From assembly GCA_903772945.1 (NCBI GenBank), contig CAICTM010000096.1, forward strand, positions 1-64,000: a stretch of DNA of 64,000 nt, given 5' to 3'. The DNA is from Seminavis robusta. Its lineage: Eukaryota; Bacillariophyta; Bacillariophyceae; Naviculales; Naviculaceae. Under the pieces are notes generated by a model that was not told the origin of the DNA, made no database searches, and saw only the letters and a list, made by a program, of their open reading frames with translations. Of the stretch, positions 41,209-50,608 are shown piece by piece. Position 1 is the stretch's first letter. Every line of letters begins with the position of its first letter. Position numbers and translations under genes: made by a program.

Positions 41209-41234
41209 CTTGTACCGGTACCTGTATAAAAATC
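41209..41234 (-). promoter_or_regulatory. TATA-like element with TACCGGTA palindrome before the ERO1 fusion
   Basis: Reading the minus strand, TTTTTATACAGGTACCGGTACA sits directly before the start codon at 41208. The TATA-like part and the palindrome are seen directly. A promoter or leader role is inference. Confidence 0.3.
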
Positions 41235-41844
41235 AAGACAACACAATTTGTGTAGTCAATTGAGTTGAGTTGTGGGCTAGCTACCGGTATAGCTAGACTA
41301 GTGGCTGTGGTTGACAAGAGGTCCTTCTGGCTATCAATCACACTGGTCACACTGGTTTACTACTAGTAGTATCTTTTGTGTATTTTTCTTTTGGTTTCTC
41401 TTGGATGGTTTGTTGATTGTGAGTTGTGAGCGGTGAAGCAAGCGAGCTTGGTCACTGGACACTTCCTTGTGAACGATTTGATTGATCATTCGAAACGCGC
41501 TTTTGCATCGGCTCTCTTCGAATGCTTTCGTTCTGCTTCTCGTTGCAGAATGCCATCAAGTGACAGCTGGCATTTCGGACAAACAGACAGACCACAAACA
41601 AACAACTTTGCCAGCTAAATTGCAGACATGTCCGGATGAAAGCGGTGTAAACATAAAGGAGCAAGCCATCATTCAAAATTCAAAATACAGACAGGTGGAG
41701 CGAGGACCATGGCGAAACAAAATTCACTTGAACGCTGAGTGGACTGTCACTCGAGTCGAGTAGAGTCTACAAGCAGCCTTTCGCTCTTGTCTCATCAGTG
41801 TTTTGTTTGTATTGTACAGCACAGCTTAGTAGAGATATACTAGA
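41235..41844. other. Divergent intergenic region
   Basis: About 600 bases between the minus-strand ERO1 fusion and the plus-strand glycosyltransferase-like gene. GCTAGCTACCGGTATAGCTAG palindromic sequence lies at 41276-41297. No gene is supported. Confidence 0.4.
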
Positions 41845-43596
41845 ATGAAACGACGACGACTTGCTGTACATGTACAGCAGAGCTCGAGTCGATCTCGGAC
41901 TGCAGTGTTGACAGTGGCGTCTCTGTCGCTCTTTGCATGCTTCACTCTTCCTTGGATGACGTTGCAGGTCAATACGACAACTACTACTCAAGCAACTAGC
42001 AGTAAGACATCATCATTCGCTCAGGATCAGGATGACACAAGAGCAAGTCACGGCAGTCACCCTCACTTTCAACACTTTTCGTACGAGTTCAACACCAACG
42101 CCACTCGCTTTTCCAGTGATTCTAAGGACACTTCAGGTACTACTAGTAGTAGTAATAGTAGTGCATCAGATCCACCCATTCATCAACAACACAGTCAACT
42201 GCTGCAAGAACCATGGGACATTGTGGATCAGTACATTGAGTGGCATTCCCAAGAAGCCGTTCGACAAGATCCATTCAATCGCAGCTATGCCCTCGCTTTC
42301 TATTCCTGTCCTCTACAAGTGGGCAATCGATGGCATCACTTTATGAACTCCTTTCTATGGAGTATTCTCACCAATAGAACCATCCTATGGCAGTACTGGG
42401 ACAAAGACACCTGCAAAAAATACGGAAAACACTATGATTCCAGAATATGCACTTTTGCCAACAAAATCACGGACTGTGACACTTTCTTGGACAGAGAACC
42501 ATGGATGACATCCTACCAACAATGGAAACAAGAACATCCAAGTCTCGCAGACACACTACTAGTACGCATCAAAAAACTATCCTACTGGACCACACATTCA
42601 CCATACTCAAAACCTGGAAGAGGATTCCTGCCATACCAAAACAGTTCCAAAGATACACAACACCAGTTGGGCATTGATGCGAGGTCAAATCAATATCCCA
42701 TTGTTGTATTTCCACAAATGCTGGGAAAGACAACCAGTAACCATTTCGTTCAAAATCAAACCATTCGCAACCACTTGCTACACACACAATGGGCACGACA
42801 AACTGCACAAGTACTATACAAGTATGGATCCGATCTACTCTTTGGACTACTCTTCCACTCGACATTTGCCCTCTCGGAACAGCTAATACACAACACCACA
42901 GCCATGGTAGTACCCAATCCAAACTACAACATGGCAAATGACAACAACAACAACAATGACACTGCCGCAGGCTTGCAAGTGTCCAAAACGTGTTCCATTG
43001 CTCTTCATTCCAGGCATACCAACACCAGTATACTAGGCGATGATATTTCCGAAGAGATTGCCTGCATTGAACAACTGTGGCAACAATACACTACTTCCAA
43101 GCGAACCACCATGGCCAACCAAGAATGTGACCTCTACATCATGACAGATCGGCCGTATACACTGCACCGTCTCATTGATTGGTGTCACAACTACTACAAC
43201 TCTTCTTCTTCCACCAATGCTACAGCATTTCCCTGTCGACGAGTCATTCATGCCATGCACGAAAAAGGAGTCAGCTATGTACCCGAACACGGGCCGTACG
43301 CCGGGGTGGGATTCTTACAGGATTTGGCCGTACTACAGCAATCCGCACTCTCCAGTATTGGCATTGTCGGGGGTAAGCGTTCGTCCACGGACCTGCTCAC
43401 GGAATGGATCGAGTACGAACGAATGGTAGAAATTTTGGAAGAAGGAGGTGATGATGGCGATGGCGGTACTAGTATTCCAAATGATCGCAAGCGGAGAAGA
43501 AGGTTGGAAGACGAGTCATCGTTGGAAGCACCCCGGCCGATTCCAGAGTTACCAAGATGTATCTTGCCTGGTTCATCGCGGAACAAACGTCGTTGA
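41845..43596 (+). CDS. Type II membrane protein, fucosyltransferase-like glycosyltransferase
   Basis: A single exon of 583 residues with an ATG at 41845. A basic N-terminus precedes one signal anchor at about 19-39 (TAVLTVASLSLFACFTLPWM), then a Ser/Thr-rich stem and a luminal catalytic region from about 125. Fucosyltransferase-like blocks are LQVGNRWHHFMNSFLWSILTNRTILW (donor-domain start with N-R-T), CSIALHSRHTNTSILGDD, ECDLYIMTDRPYTLHRL, and the telling EHGPYAGVGFLQDLAVLQQS...GGKRSSTDLLTEWIEYER. The last block matches the sugar-nucleotide end of GT-B fucosyltransferases, where SS..LL..WI.Y.R-type motifs occur. Many NxT sequons fit a Golgi location. The exact donor and acceptor are unknown, and the call rests on motifs only. 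Confidence 0.65.
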   Translation: MKRRRLAVHVQQSSSRSRTAVLTVASLSLFACFTLPWMTLQVNTTTTTQATSSKTSSFAQDQDDTRASHGSHPHFQHFSYEFNTNATRFSSDSKDTSGTTSSSNSSASDPPIHQQHSQLLQEPWDIVDQYIEWHSQEAVRQDPFNRSYALAFYSCPLQVGNRWHHFMNSFLWSILTNRTILWQYWDKDTCKKYGKHYDSRICTFANKITDCDTFLDREPWMTSYQQWKQEHPSLADTLLVRIKKLSYWTTHSPYSKPGRGFLPYQNSSKDTQHQLGIDARSNQYPIVVFPQMLGKTTSNHFVQNQTIRNHLLHTQWARQTAQVLYKYGSDLLFGLLFHSTFALSEQLIHNTTAMVVPNPNYNMANDNNNNNDTAAGLQVSKTCSIALHSRHTNTSILGDDISEEIACIEQLWQQYTTSKRTTMANQECDLYIMTDRPYTLHRLIDWCHNYYNSSSSTNATAFPCRRVIHAMHEKGVSYVPEHGPYAGVGFLQDLAVLQQSALSSIGIVGGKRSSTDLLTEWIEYERMVEILEEGGDDGDGGTSIPNDRKRRRRLEDESSLEAPRPIPELPRCILPGSSRNKRR

Positions 43597-44196
43597 TGAG
43601 CTTCCCTTTTCGGGTTCATTGTTGTACAGTACCGGCACTGGTAAGCTAGCTGGCTAAATAGATAGATGTGTACGTGTACGTGTAGTGAATGAATGTCATG
43701 TGATAGCTAGCTATATCTATTTTCGAGGTTACGTCCTTAAGCTACTGGTTTTACAAATCTTGAAGCTCGGTCCAGCAAGATCCCAAGTAAAAGTGTCTAT
43801 GATACCGGTAGGCTACCAGTATAGTACGACCATCTCGTGGGCAGGACGCTGCAAGTGCTAATAATCCCGATTCGATTCACCTATTAGGAGACTACTAGCT
43901 AGTACCCACTGGCAAAACAATTGGGTACGATGCGATACTAGTACGACCATTTGTTCCCGCCATTTCCAAGTCCCAGGATGTGTTGTGACTCCAGAACAGA
44001 CTTCGATTCCATTTGCCAGTTTTCCATGTGTGGTATAAAATTGCCGACCATTGATGGCGTTTCCCCCTGTCAGATTGGCATCCAACAAACATCACCAGCA
44101 CCATGACATTCCAAGTTGTAAAAGTTGTTGCGTTTGAATGATATCCCTGATGATCTTGTCTCTGGCCATGGATAGATTGTTGAATTGTTTGACTTT
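43597..44196. other. Intergenic between convergent genes, one doubtful coding scrap
   Basis: About 600 bases. On the minus strand near 43950-44090 a stretch reads GNAINGRQFYTTHGKLANGIEVCSGV..., which has a protein-like look but no start codon. Just upstream MARDKIIRDIIQTQQLLQLG reads in the same general direction. A decayed small gene is possible but unsupported. Confidence 0.25.
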
Positions 44197-45393
44197 TTAA
44201 CTGTTCTTGTGGTGGGAGCTATCGATTCCCCAGAGAGCCATCATGTCGGTGCGCGGTTTGATTCCCTTGGCTGTTCGAATGCTCTCCTTCCTTTGTGATC
44301 CCGAGTCCCGTCTTATAGCCGAAGGCATGAAAATGCCCAGCGCCCCACGGATGGCACGATGATGAGAGGATCCTCCGAGCGACCGACTGCTCCCATCGAT
44401 ACTCGGGACTTCTGATTCATCCTCATAATCGCCACCGTTTTGCATGAGTGCCTCCAGCCTTGCCTTTTCCTTTTCGACTCGTTTCTTGGCCGCCTTTTCT
44501 TCTTTTTCTGCCTTTTGCTGTTCTTTCTTTTTCTTGAGCCGCTCTTTGTGTTCTTTCTCGCGTTCCTTAAAGTTCTTTTTGGCATCGTCTCTGAGTTTGG
44601 CTTTCCGCTCTTTTTCTGACTTTCTGCGGTCTTCCTTTTCCTTTTTTTCTTTGTCCTTTTCTATTTTGGATTGTCTCCGTTTCTTGTCCTTGTCTTCCTT
44701 TGACTTTTTCTTGTCCTTTTCTTCTTCCTTTGGCTTGTCCTTTTCCTTTTCTTCTTTAGGCTTTTTCTTGTCGTCTTCTTTTGATTTTTTCTTTTCCTTT
44801 TCCTTTTCCTTTGATTTGTCCTTGTCTTTTTCCTTTGATGACTTTTTCTTTTCCTTCTCCTTCTCTGCTTTTTTTCTCTTTTTCTCCTCTTTTTTCTTCT
44901 TCAAAGCGAGAAATCCAGCTTTCTCTTTCTTTTCTGCCTTTGCTTTCTTGGCTTTGATGGATGCCATTTGCGAGGCGAAACTCTCGTCGTCTACTTTGGA
45001 CAAATCAACGTTGGTAATGGTGGTCAACTCCTGGACTTCCTCCATGAGATTCGCACTCTCGTCAATGAGCACCGCCGAGATTTCCAGTTGACTCTTGGAG
45101 TTTGTCAAGTCTCCCTTGGAGTCGTTGTAGAGCGCAATCTCCTTGGTGATGGAATTCTCCATCTCTTCGCGCTTCTTGTACTTTTTGTCTTCTTGCTTGG
45201 CGCGAAGCATTTGCATCTTGGAACGAATCTTCTTCTCTTTCGCCTTCAACTCCTTCTTCTCCTGCTGCTTGAACTTGTCATTCTCTTTACTGATCTTGGA
45301 AGACAACTTCGATGGACAAAACTCCAGAGACTCTTCACTGTCATCGTCCCGTTGACCCAACAGATTTCCCGTGTTCCGATTGTACGCTGCCAT
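44197..45393 (-). CDS. Lys/Glu-rich coiled-coil protein of unknown function
   Basis: A single exon of 398 residues. The first true ATG is at 45393, and the open frame upstream uses only a GTG. The N-terminal 80 residues (KISKENDKFKQQEKKELKAKEKK) and the segment to about 160 look helical. Residues 165-320 are a long charged helix of KEKEKEKKKSKED type, probably a single alpha helix or coiled coil. The C-terminus is different: SIDGSSRSLGGSSHHRAIRGALGIFMPSAIRRDSG, ending DMMALWGIDSSHHKNS. The MALWG-type end and the RRDS/RRQS motifs resemble features in other diatom disordered proteins. No catalytic domain is visible. A scaffold or cytoskeletal role is a guess. Confidence 0.75.
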   Translation of the reverse strand: MAAYNRNTGNLLGQRDDDSEESLEFCPSKLSSKISKENDKFKQQEKKELKAKEKKIRSKMQMLRAKQEDKKYKKREEMENSITKEIALYNDSKGDLTNSKSQLEISAVLIDESANLMEEVQELTTITNVDLSKVDDESFASQMASIKAKKAKAEKKEKAGFLALKKKKEEKKRKKAEKEKEKKKSSKEKDKDKSKEKEKEKKKSKEDDKKKPKEEKEKDKPKEEEKDKKKSKEDKDKKRRQSKIEKDKEKKEKEDRRKSEKERKAKLRDDAKKNFKEREKEHKERLKKKKEQQKAEKEEKAAKKRVEKEKARLEALMQNGGDYEDESEVPSIDGSSRSLGGSSHHRAIRGALGIFMPSAIRRDSGSQRKESIRTAKGIKPRTDMMALWGIDSSHHKNS

Positions 45394-46188
45394 TCTCACC
45401 AAACTATGGCTGACTGACACTAACTATTTTAAAATAACAACTCAGAAGATGATGCCTCAATACTGGAGGTCTCAAGGAGTGTGGAGGAAGCTTTGGAGGA
45501 GGAAGAGGAGGGAAGAAGAACACCGGTAATGCACTCCAATAGCATCAAGTAAGTCTGCATGGGCTCACCGGTTTCTGTTGACCGGTGTTGTGGTCGTGAG
45601 TTGCTATGTTGCTATGCTCGATTTTCTTCCAAATTTTTCAAGACAGCGGTACGGCACATGACTTTTAAAGCTTTTTGTGAAGCATTAAGTCTCCAGTGGA
45701 CGAAGCTATTTATAGAAAGATTTCGCCAATTTGGGCTTTCTTGATCTTCCATTCGCATGGCACACGCTAATACAGTACGGTACGGCACACGGGTTTGGTA
45801 GATTTGTTAGGTTTTCGTGTTGAGTGCGCCATTGCAGGCTTTCTACTATTAAATTAATAGCTACCTGCTAGCTGGAGTGTAACTGATCACCAGCCATGAT
45901 ATGATAGTGTAGTCTCCTAGCTAGCTAGCTACCTGTAGATACAGGATCCTCTCTTCCTGCATGGGTAGTTAGTGACTAGTATCCTCCTCAAGAGCCATTG
46001 TAAGTCAACACGGGAGAGGTATCAGTAGGACATAATAGGATTATCATACCGTAGCTAGAAAGATATCCCATGTGAAGAAGCAAATCACAGGCTGAAAGTG
46101 GCACTGCTTCGCTTGGTTGCTTGTCTGGTTTGGGCTTACCGGTAGCGTTAACTTACCAGCCAATTCTGACTGCACTGTACCGGTACGG
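45394..46188. other. Intergenic, no gene seen
   Basis: About 800 bases between two minus-strand genes. CTAGCTAGCTAGCTAC lies at 45918-45933 and TACCGGTACGGTC at 46178-46190. No coding sequence is supported. Confidence 0.4.
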
Positions 46189-49162
46189 TCAATCCAATTT
46201 GCTCTTTGGGATTGGGAGACGACGATTCTTTCGAGAAAGCACAAAGGATAAAGAAAGAACGCATGCCACAACCAGTGAGGGAATGTGGACCATTCCGATC
46301 AAGGACTCCACCAAGTACAAGCAACCAAACACTATCAGGTATGTCATGAACAAGAGAAGTTGCACAATCTGAGTTTGGGCTTCACAAAATTGAACCAGGT
46401 CAAGTCCCAAACGGACAAACGGCGGATATCCGTCAGCCTTGTCAATGCTGTATGTATCACAAAGTTCTTCAGAGAAAACTCTGCTCGTGCACGCCATACG
46501 AATTGGGGTCAAGAACATGTGGACCAGGTGGTGCTGAGAGATCAAACTGTTCAACCAGGACCATTTGAAGACCACCGTGGCTGGAAGGTTTTGTTGTAGG
46601 GATACATAACAAGACACCTTGATCCCATTCACTAGCAGCGTTCCCGACGGGGTCAATGGTGCATAGAGCCCCATCTTGCGAATGATTCGAATCCTCGTCA
46701 CAACCCTTTCAAAGCCGTCCTCTCCCTCGAGAACATCACCTACGACCAGACCCTTGGCGGGCTGAAATGTATTGTTGACACGTAGCAAATGCTCTTCCGT
46801 GATTTCAAGAGCTGGGTAGTGTTGTCGCTTCAAGTTGGCATTGAGGTCCGTAGTGTGAATTTTAAGGAACTTTGCCACCCGCGATTCATCGCGATGACCA
46901 AAGGCGTACACCTGTTCAAAACCACTGTCCGCAGTGAGGACCCTGTCGCCCACTTTCACGTGCCTCATTTCCGTTACACCTTTTCCCCAAACATAGACGG
47001 TTGACTCTTTCGAGAAACATGGCGATGGAGTAGGCGCAGGAGACTCGTCGGGAGATTCCGGCTCCTCGGTAGGAAATGCTGTTGGGACTGAGGTTGTGGT
47101 AGTAGGGGGGCTTGAAGTGGGGGCTCTTTGAAAGAAAACAAGATCCATGGTTGTAATGGCGTCGACGAAACCATGCCCAGTTCCGAAATCAAAATCAGGG
47201 TCGGGTTCAGGTGTGGCAGTGTCGTCCATGTCCAGCGCGGCATCCTGTAGAAACTGGTAAATGCGAGCTGGCGTCAATGATGGGTCAAGTTCTAGCATCA
47301 GCGCCGCCACAGGTGCTACGTGCGACACTGACCCAGATGTCCCAAAGAAGCGATTGTTAAAAACAGGGTCGTCTCTGGGAAAGAAAAAGGTTGTCAAGCC
47401 TCCATCTGGTCCCACGAAATTGGGCTTCATGCGAACCTCGGGCTCATCCAATCGGTCACCGTTGTCGCGGAAGAATACAGGGGTACCACCCGCCGACGTA
47501 TAGGGCTGTTGGCGAGCAGGTGATACACCGAACCGAGGCGTGTTGTTGAAGAACGCAGCACCCGTAGAGGCTGTACCAGCCGCATTTTGATGGCCATAGA
47601 TTGTCGAAGATAAGATTGAATACTGGACAGACCTAGGTGCGTCGTTGATGCTTATCCACTTCATGTATGTAGGAGGTGGACCAGAGTTGAGGATCACAGA
47701 CAAGCCATGCCTTCCAGTATACTCAGCTTCCCAAACTATGGTTTCTTGTGCGTCTCCATCGCGGTTGAAGTTGAACGACTCGATGATGACAGTATTGTCT
47801 GAGTTGACAAGCAACACGTCCAAGTCACTTCTGCTCCCAGCTGGTGGATCGCCAGTAGAAACCGACCGAAAGGGCTCATCCCATTGAAACTCAAACCGGT
47901 ATGTTAGCCCCTCTTCGAAGAACATGTCTTGCACCGTGTCAACCTCTGTCTCAGACGGATTGAAGTCGTGCAAGGGCTTTCCACGCCAAGAAAAGCCCGA
48001 GTCGACAAAGCCTGCGTCGGTATGCCAGGAGTTACGTCCAAAATTTCCAGCAGCTGAGAAGTAAGCGACACCATCACTGACGACGTCGTCGACGGCACGA
48101 CCGATGGCATTATCTTGAAAGTATGGTTGGAAAAAATATGTAACTGAATAACCGGGCAGCCACGGTCAGTCCGTCCAACGTTCAATCATACCGGTAGGGT
48201 AAAGAAAAGCGACGATCACTCACTGTCATCTACAATAATGTCACATCCAATATTCGCCAAGTCCCTGATCCCCTGGGCAAAGTCCAAGACTCCATTGAAG
48301 GCCGTATGGAAGGCGAACCGTGCACCAGGCGCGACATCGTACATCAACTGCATCATTGCCCGTCCCTCATCGATGCAGTCCTCGCCAAAGTAGTCTTCAA
48401 GCACAATGACATCATCTGGCAAATCTCCGGTCTCAATATCTGTGGCGTAATCTGTGCCAGCATTGATATCACAGCTGAAGCTATCCGACAGAACGCCAAT
48501 GAGCCTTCCTGCTCCATTCACGTTGTAGCGGCTTACAAAGAGAAAACAAGGAAGCAGTCGCGCATTGGTGAGTGGTAAGATCGGGGATTGTAGTTTCGTA
48601 CAGTTTGAATGGACGTGTCCCTTTACCTTCTTGCCGCATCGGAATACATGGCACTATCACCCTCGGATGTCACGCTACCTGTGTTTGTCTTTGGCCTTGT
48701 AATCGGGTTGATAAAGATGACGTCTTCTAAGCCGGATATTTCTAGCAGGTTTTCTAACGGAACAAAGCCTTCACATAGATATGGGACACAGTGGTTTTCT
48801 CGAAAGCCCAATGCGGCCAGACTGGTTGACACTGCTACTCGCAACATGATTTGTACGAGGAGGTCTCCAGTATCCCGCTCAGTGATGACGATAGAAGCTC
48901 CCGGAGGAAAGGATTCTTTAGCTTCTTCCATAGTCCCACTTGCGTTTACATATGCATCCACCATTCCTCCCAAGATCATGCCGATCTTCTGATATTCGCC
49001 CGTTTTGACCTTGTTATAGAAGACATCGTCATTCGGATCACTGCTTTCGAACTGCAGCAGAACAGTGTCATCGTACTGAAACTCTGCTTCGTTGGCAGCA
49101 ACTGCGACGATACTCGAACACAAGACAACCAGAAGGATTTGAAATAGCAGAAGATACTCCAT
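46189..49162 (-). CDS. Secreted subtilase-like protein with Hedgehog-type Hint domain and C-terminal membrane segments
   Basis: Three exons (49162-48627, 48531-48224, 48143-46189) give 932 residues in frame. A signal peptide covers about 1-23. A subtilase-like domain (about 185-600) has GVLSDSF (Asp), DVAPGARFAFHTAF, VDDITYFFQPYFQDNA, YFSAAGN and the Ser motif GTSGSVSHVAPVAALML. The position usually held by the catalytic His carries Glu (DEGRAMMQ), as in a known subtilase-like subgroup. After a Pro/Thr/Ser hinge comes a Hint domain (about 657-795). It starts CFSKESTVYVWG, has the T-x-x-H block ITEEHLL, and ends SGTLLVNGIKVSCYV, very like Hedgehog autoprocessing domains. The C-terminus has two hydrophobic segments and a basic tail. 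Hint could cleave the chain and release or modify the protease part outside the cell. Confidence 0.88.
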
Positions 49163-50608
49163 TGCCGAAACGATGAGTGACAGTCGAAGCTAGGATGCGT
49201 GGTCGGATGGTGAGCCACTAAGAAACGTGCTATTAGGTAGCTAGAACAAGTATTGAGGCATGTAAAGCCGAGGGCTGCATCAGCTGCCGTAGCCATAGCT
49301 TTAGAAGGCAGGTTCCATTCGAAAGAGGCAACGGCTTCGAGATGTGATGTTGTGGCCGTTCGAGCATCCCTAGAACGTTGGAAGAGATGCCTGGCGCAAA
49401 ATTGGATTCGCCGATTCTTTCTCTGTTCCACGAGGTGCCACCACGATTGAAGATTCGATTCTTCTGCACGTACTGTACATGGATAACCAAAACAGCTTTT
49501 ACACCCCGCCACTGAACGTGTAGCCTCCCACTATATCACATTAATTTTATGACTTCCGTCCTGCCAGCACAGCCGTAGCCATGTTCACTATAATAGCTAC
49601 GTGTAGCTAGTATCATATATACCGGTAGTACCGGTAGGTATGTGTCGACACCTCCGATTTTTCATGGCTTGGACTGGTACTAGTAGCTCCAGTTGTTGGC
49701 AAGCAAGAGTTATGCTTGGCATTTGGCTGGATGGGTGCGTTATCCGATCTTTCAGCCAGCCAGTAGTACAGAGCAAGAATCCTGGCTTTAACCTATGCAT
49801 AACTTAACTGTAGTTGGTGGATGCTATGCGCCCGGTAGCGAACCATTGCTACTGCGATGCATAACGGTACCGGTGCGAGATGACTTAGATAGATACCTAG
49901 TAGTCGCCGCAATAGTCGGGTGCTGCTTGGAATAGCCAGCTACACGTAGTCTAGTCTACATGCACGGGTCGAACTGAACCGCTGGCGAAAGCACGAGTTC
50001 GCTTGGAGATGGGGGCTTCCATGATGGTACTCGCACACTGGTACTGGTACCTGTGGCCGGGCTCTGTGCAGTGTTGCGAAATGTTGGGACTTTTGCAGTG
50101 GAACAGTGACAGTGGATAGTGGATAGTGGTAAGTTGTACCGTTACGAAAATCACGAGTGAACGGAATGAATCTTTTGGTGGTGTTTAGATCGTAAGATTT
50201 TCGTTCTTCCAAGACAATCGCATAAAGCCTTGAGTGGCTGATTGATAGAGTGGACAGAAGGGTGACGTGAGAGACTTAAAGTGGCGAATGCCAATGTAAA
50301 GAACATCACCTTTAGAGGTCCCTTAGCCGGTGACTGTCCATTGTTAAATGTCTGTGTTAAACCCAGTTTGGCTGAAGGAGAAGTGAACAAGTGAACCTTC
50401 GGAATGACAGAGAAGAAATCCCAAGCACTTTCCATCTACTAGTATCTTTCCAACCAAAACAACAACAGAAACGACCAACCATCGAATCATACAAGTCAGC
50501 ACAAGCCCCATTGCACAAGCACGGCGCACAAGTCGACACAAGCGCTGTCAAGCATCACATCACATCATCAGAGCAGAAAGCATCAGCTTGACATAATTCT
50601 ACAAGTTG
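49163..50608. other. Divergent intergenic region
   Basis: 1.45 kb between the subtilase-Hint gene and the kinase gene, so it holds both promoters. Palindromes: TATACCGGTAGTACCGGTAGGTA at 49618-49640 and GGTACCGGTGC at 49865-49875. Short frames present have no ATG or family features. Confidence 0.4.

Noticed and set aside
43858-44104. A small minus-strand gene
   Set aside because: The protein-like part has no start, and the upstream ATG frame stops before reaching it; no convincing intron links them.
44444-45091. Phe/Ser-rich plus-strand frame that could mimic membrane segments
   Set aside because: It is the antisense of Lys/Glu codons (AAG, AAA, GAA) in the coiled-coil gene.
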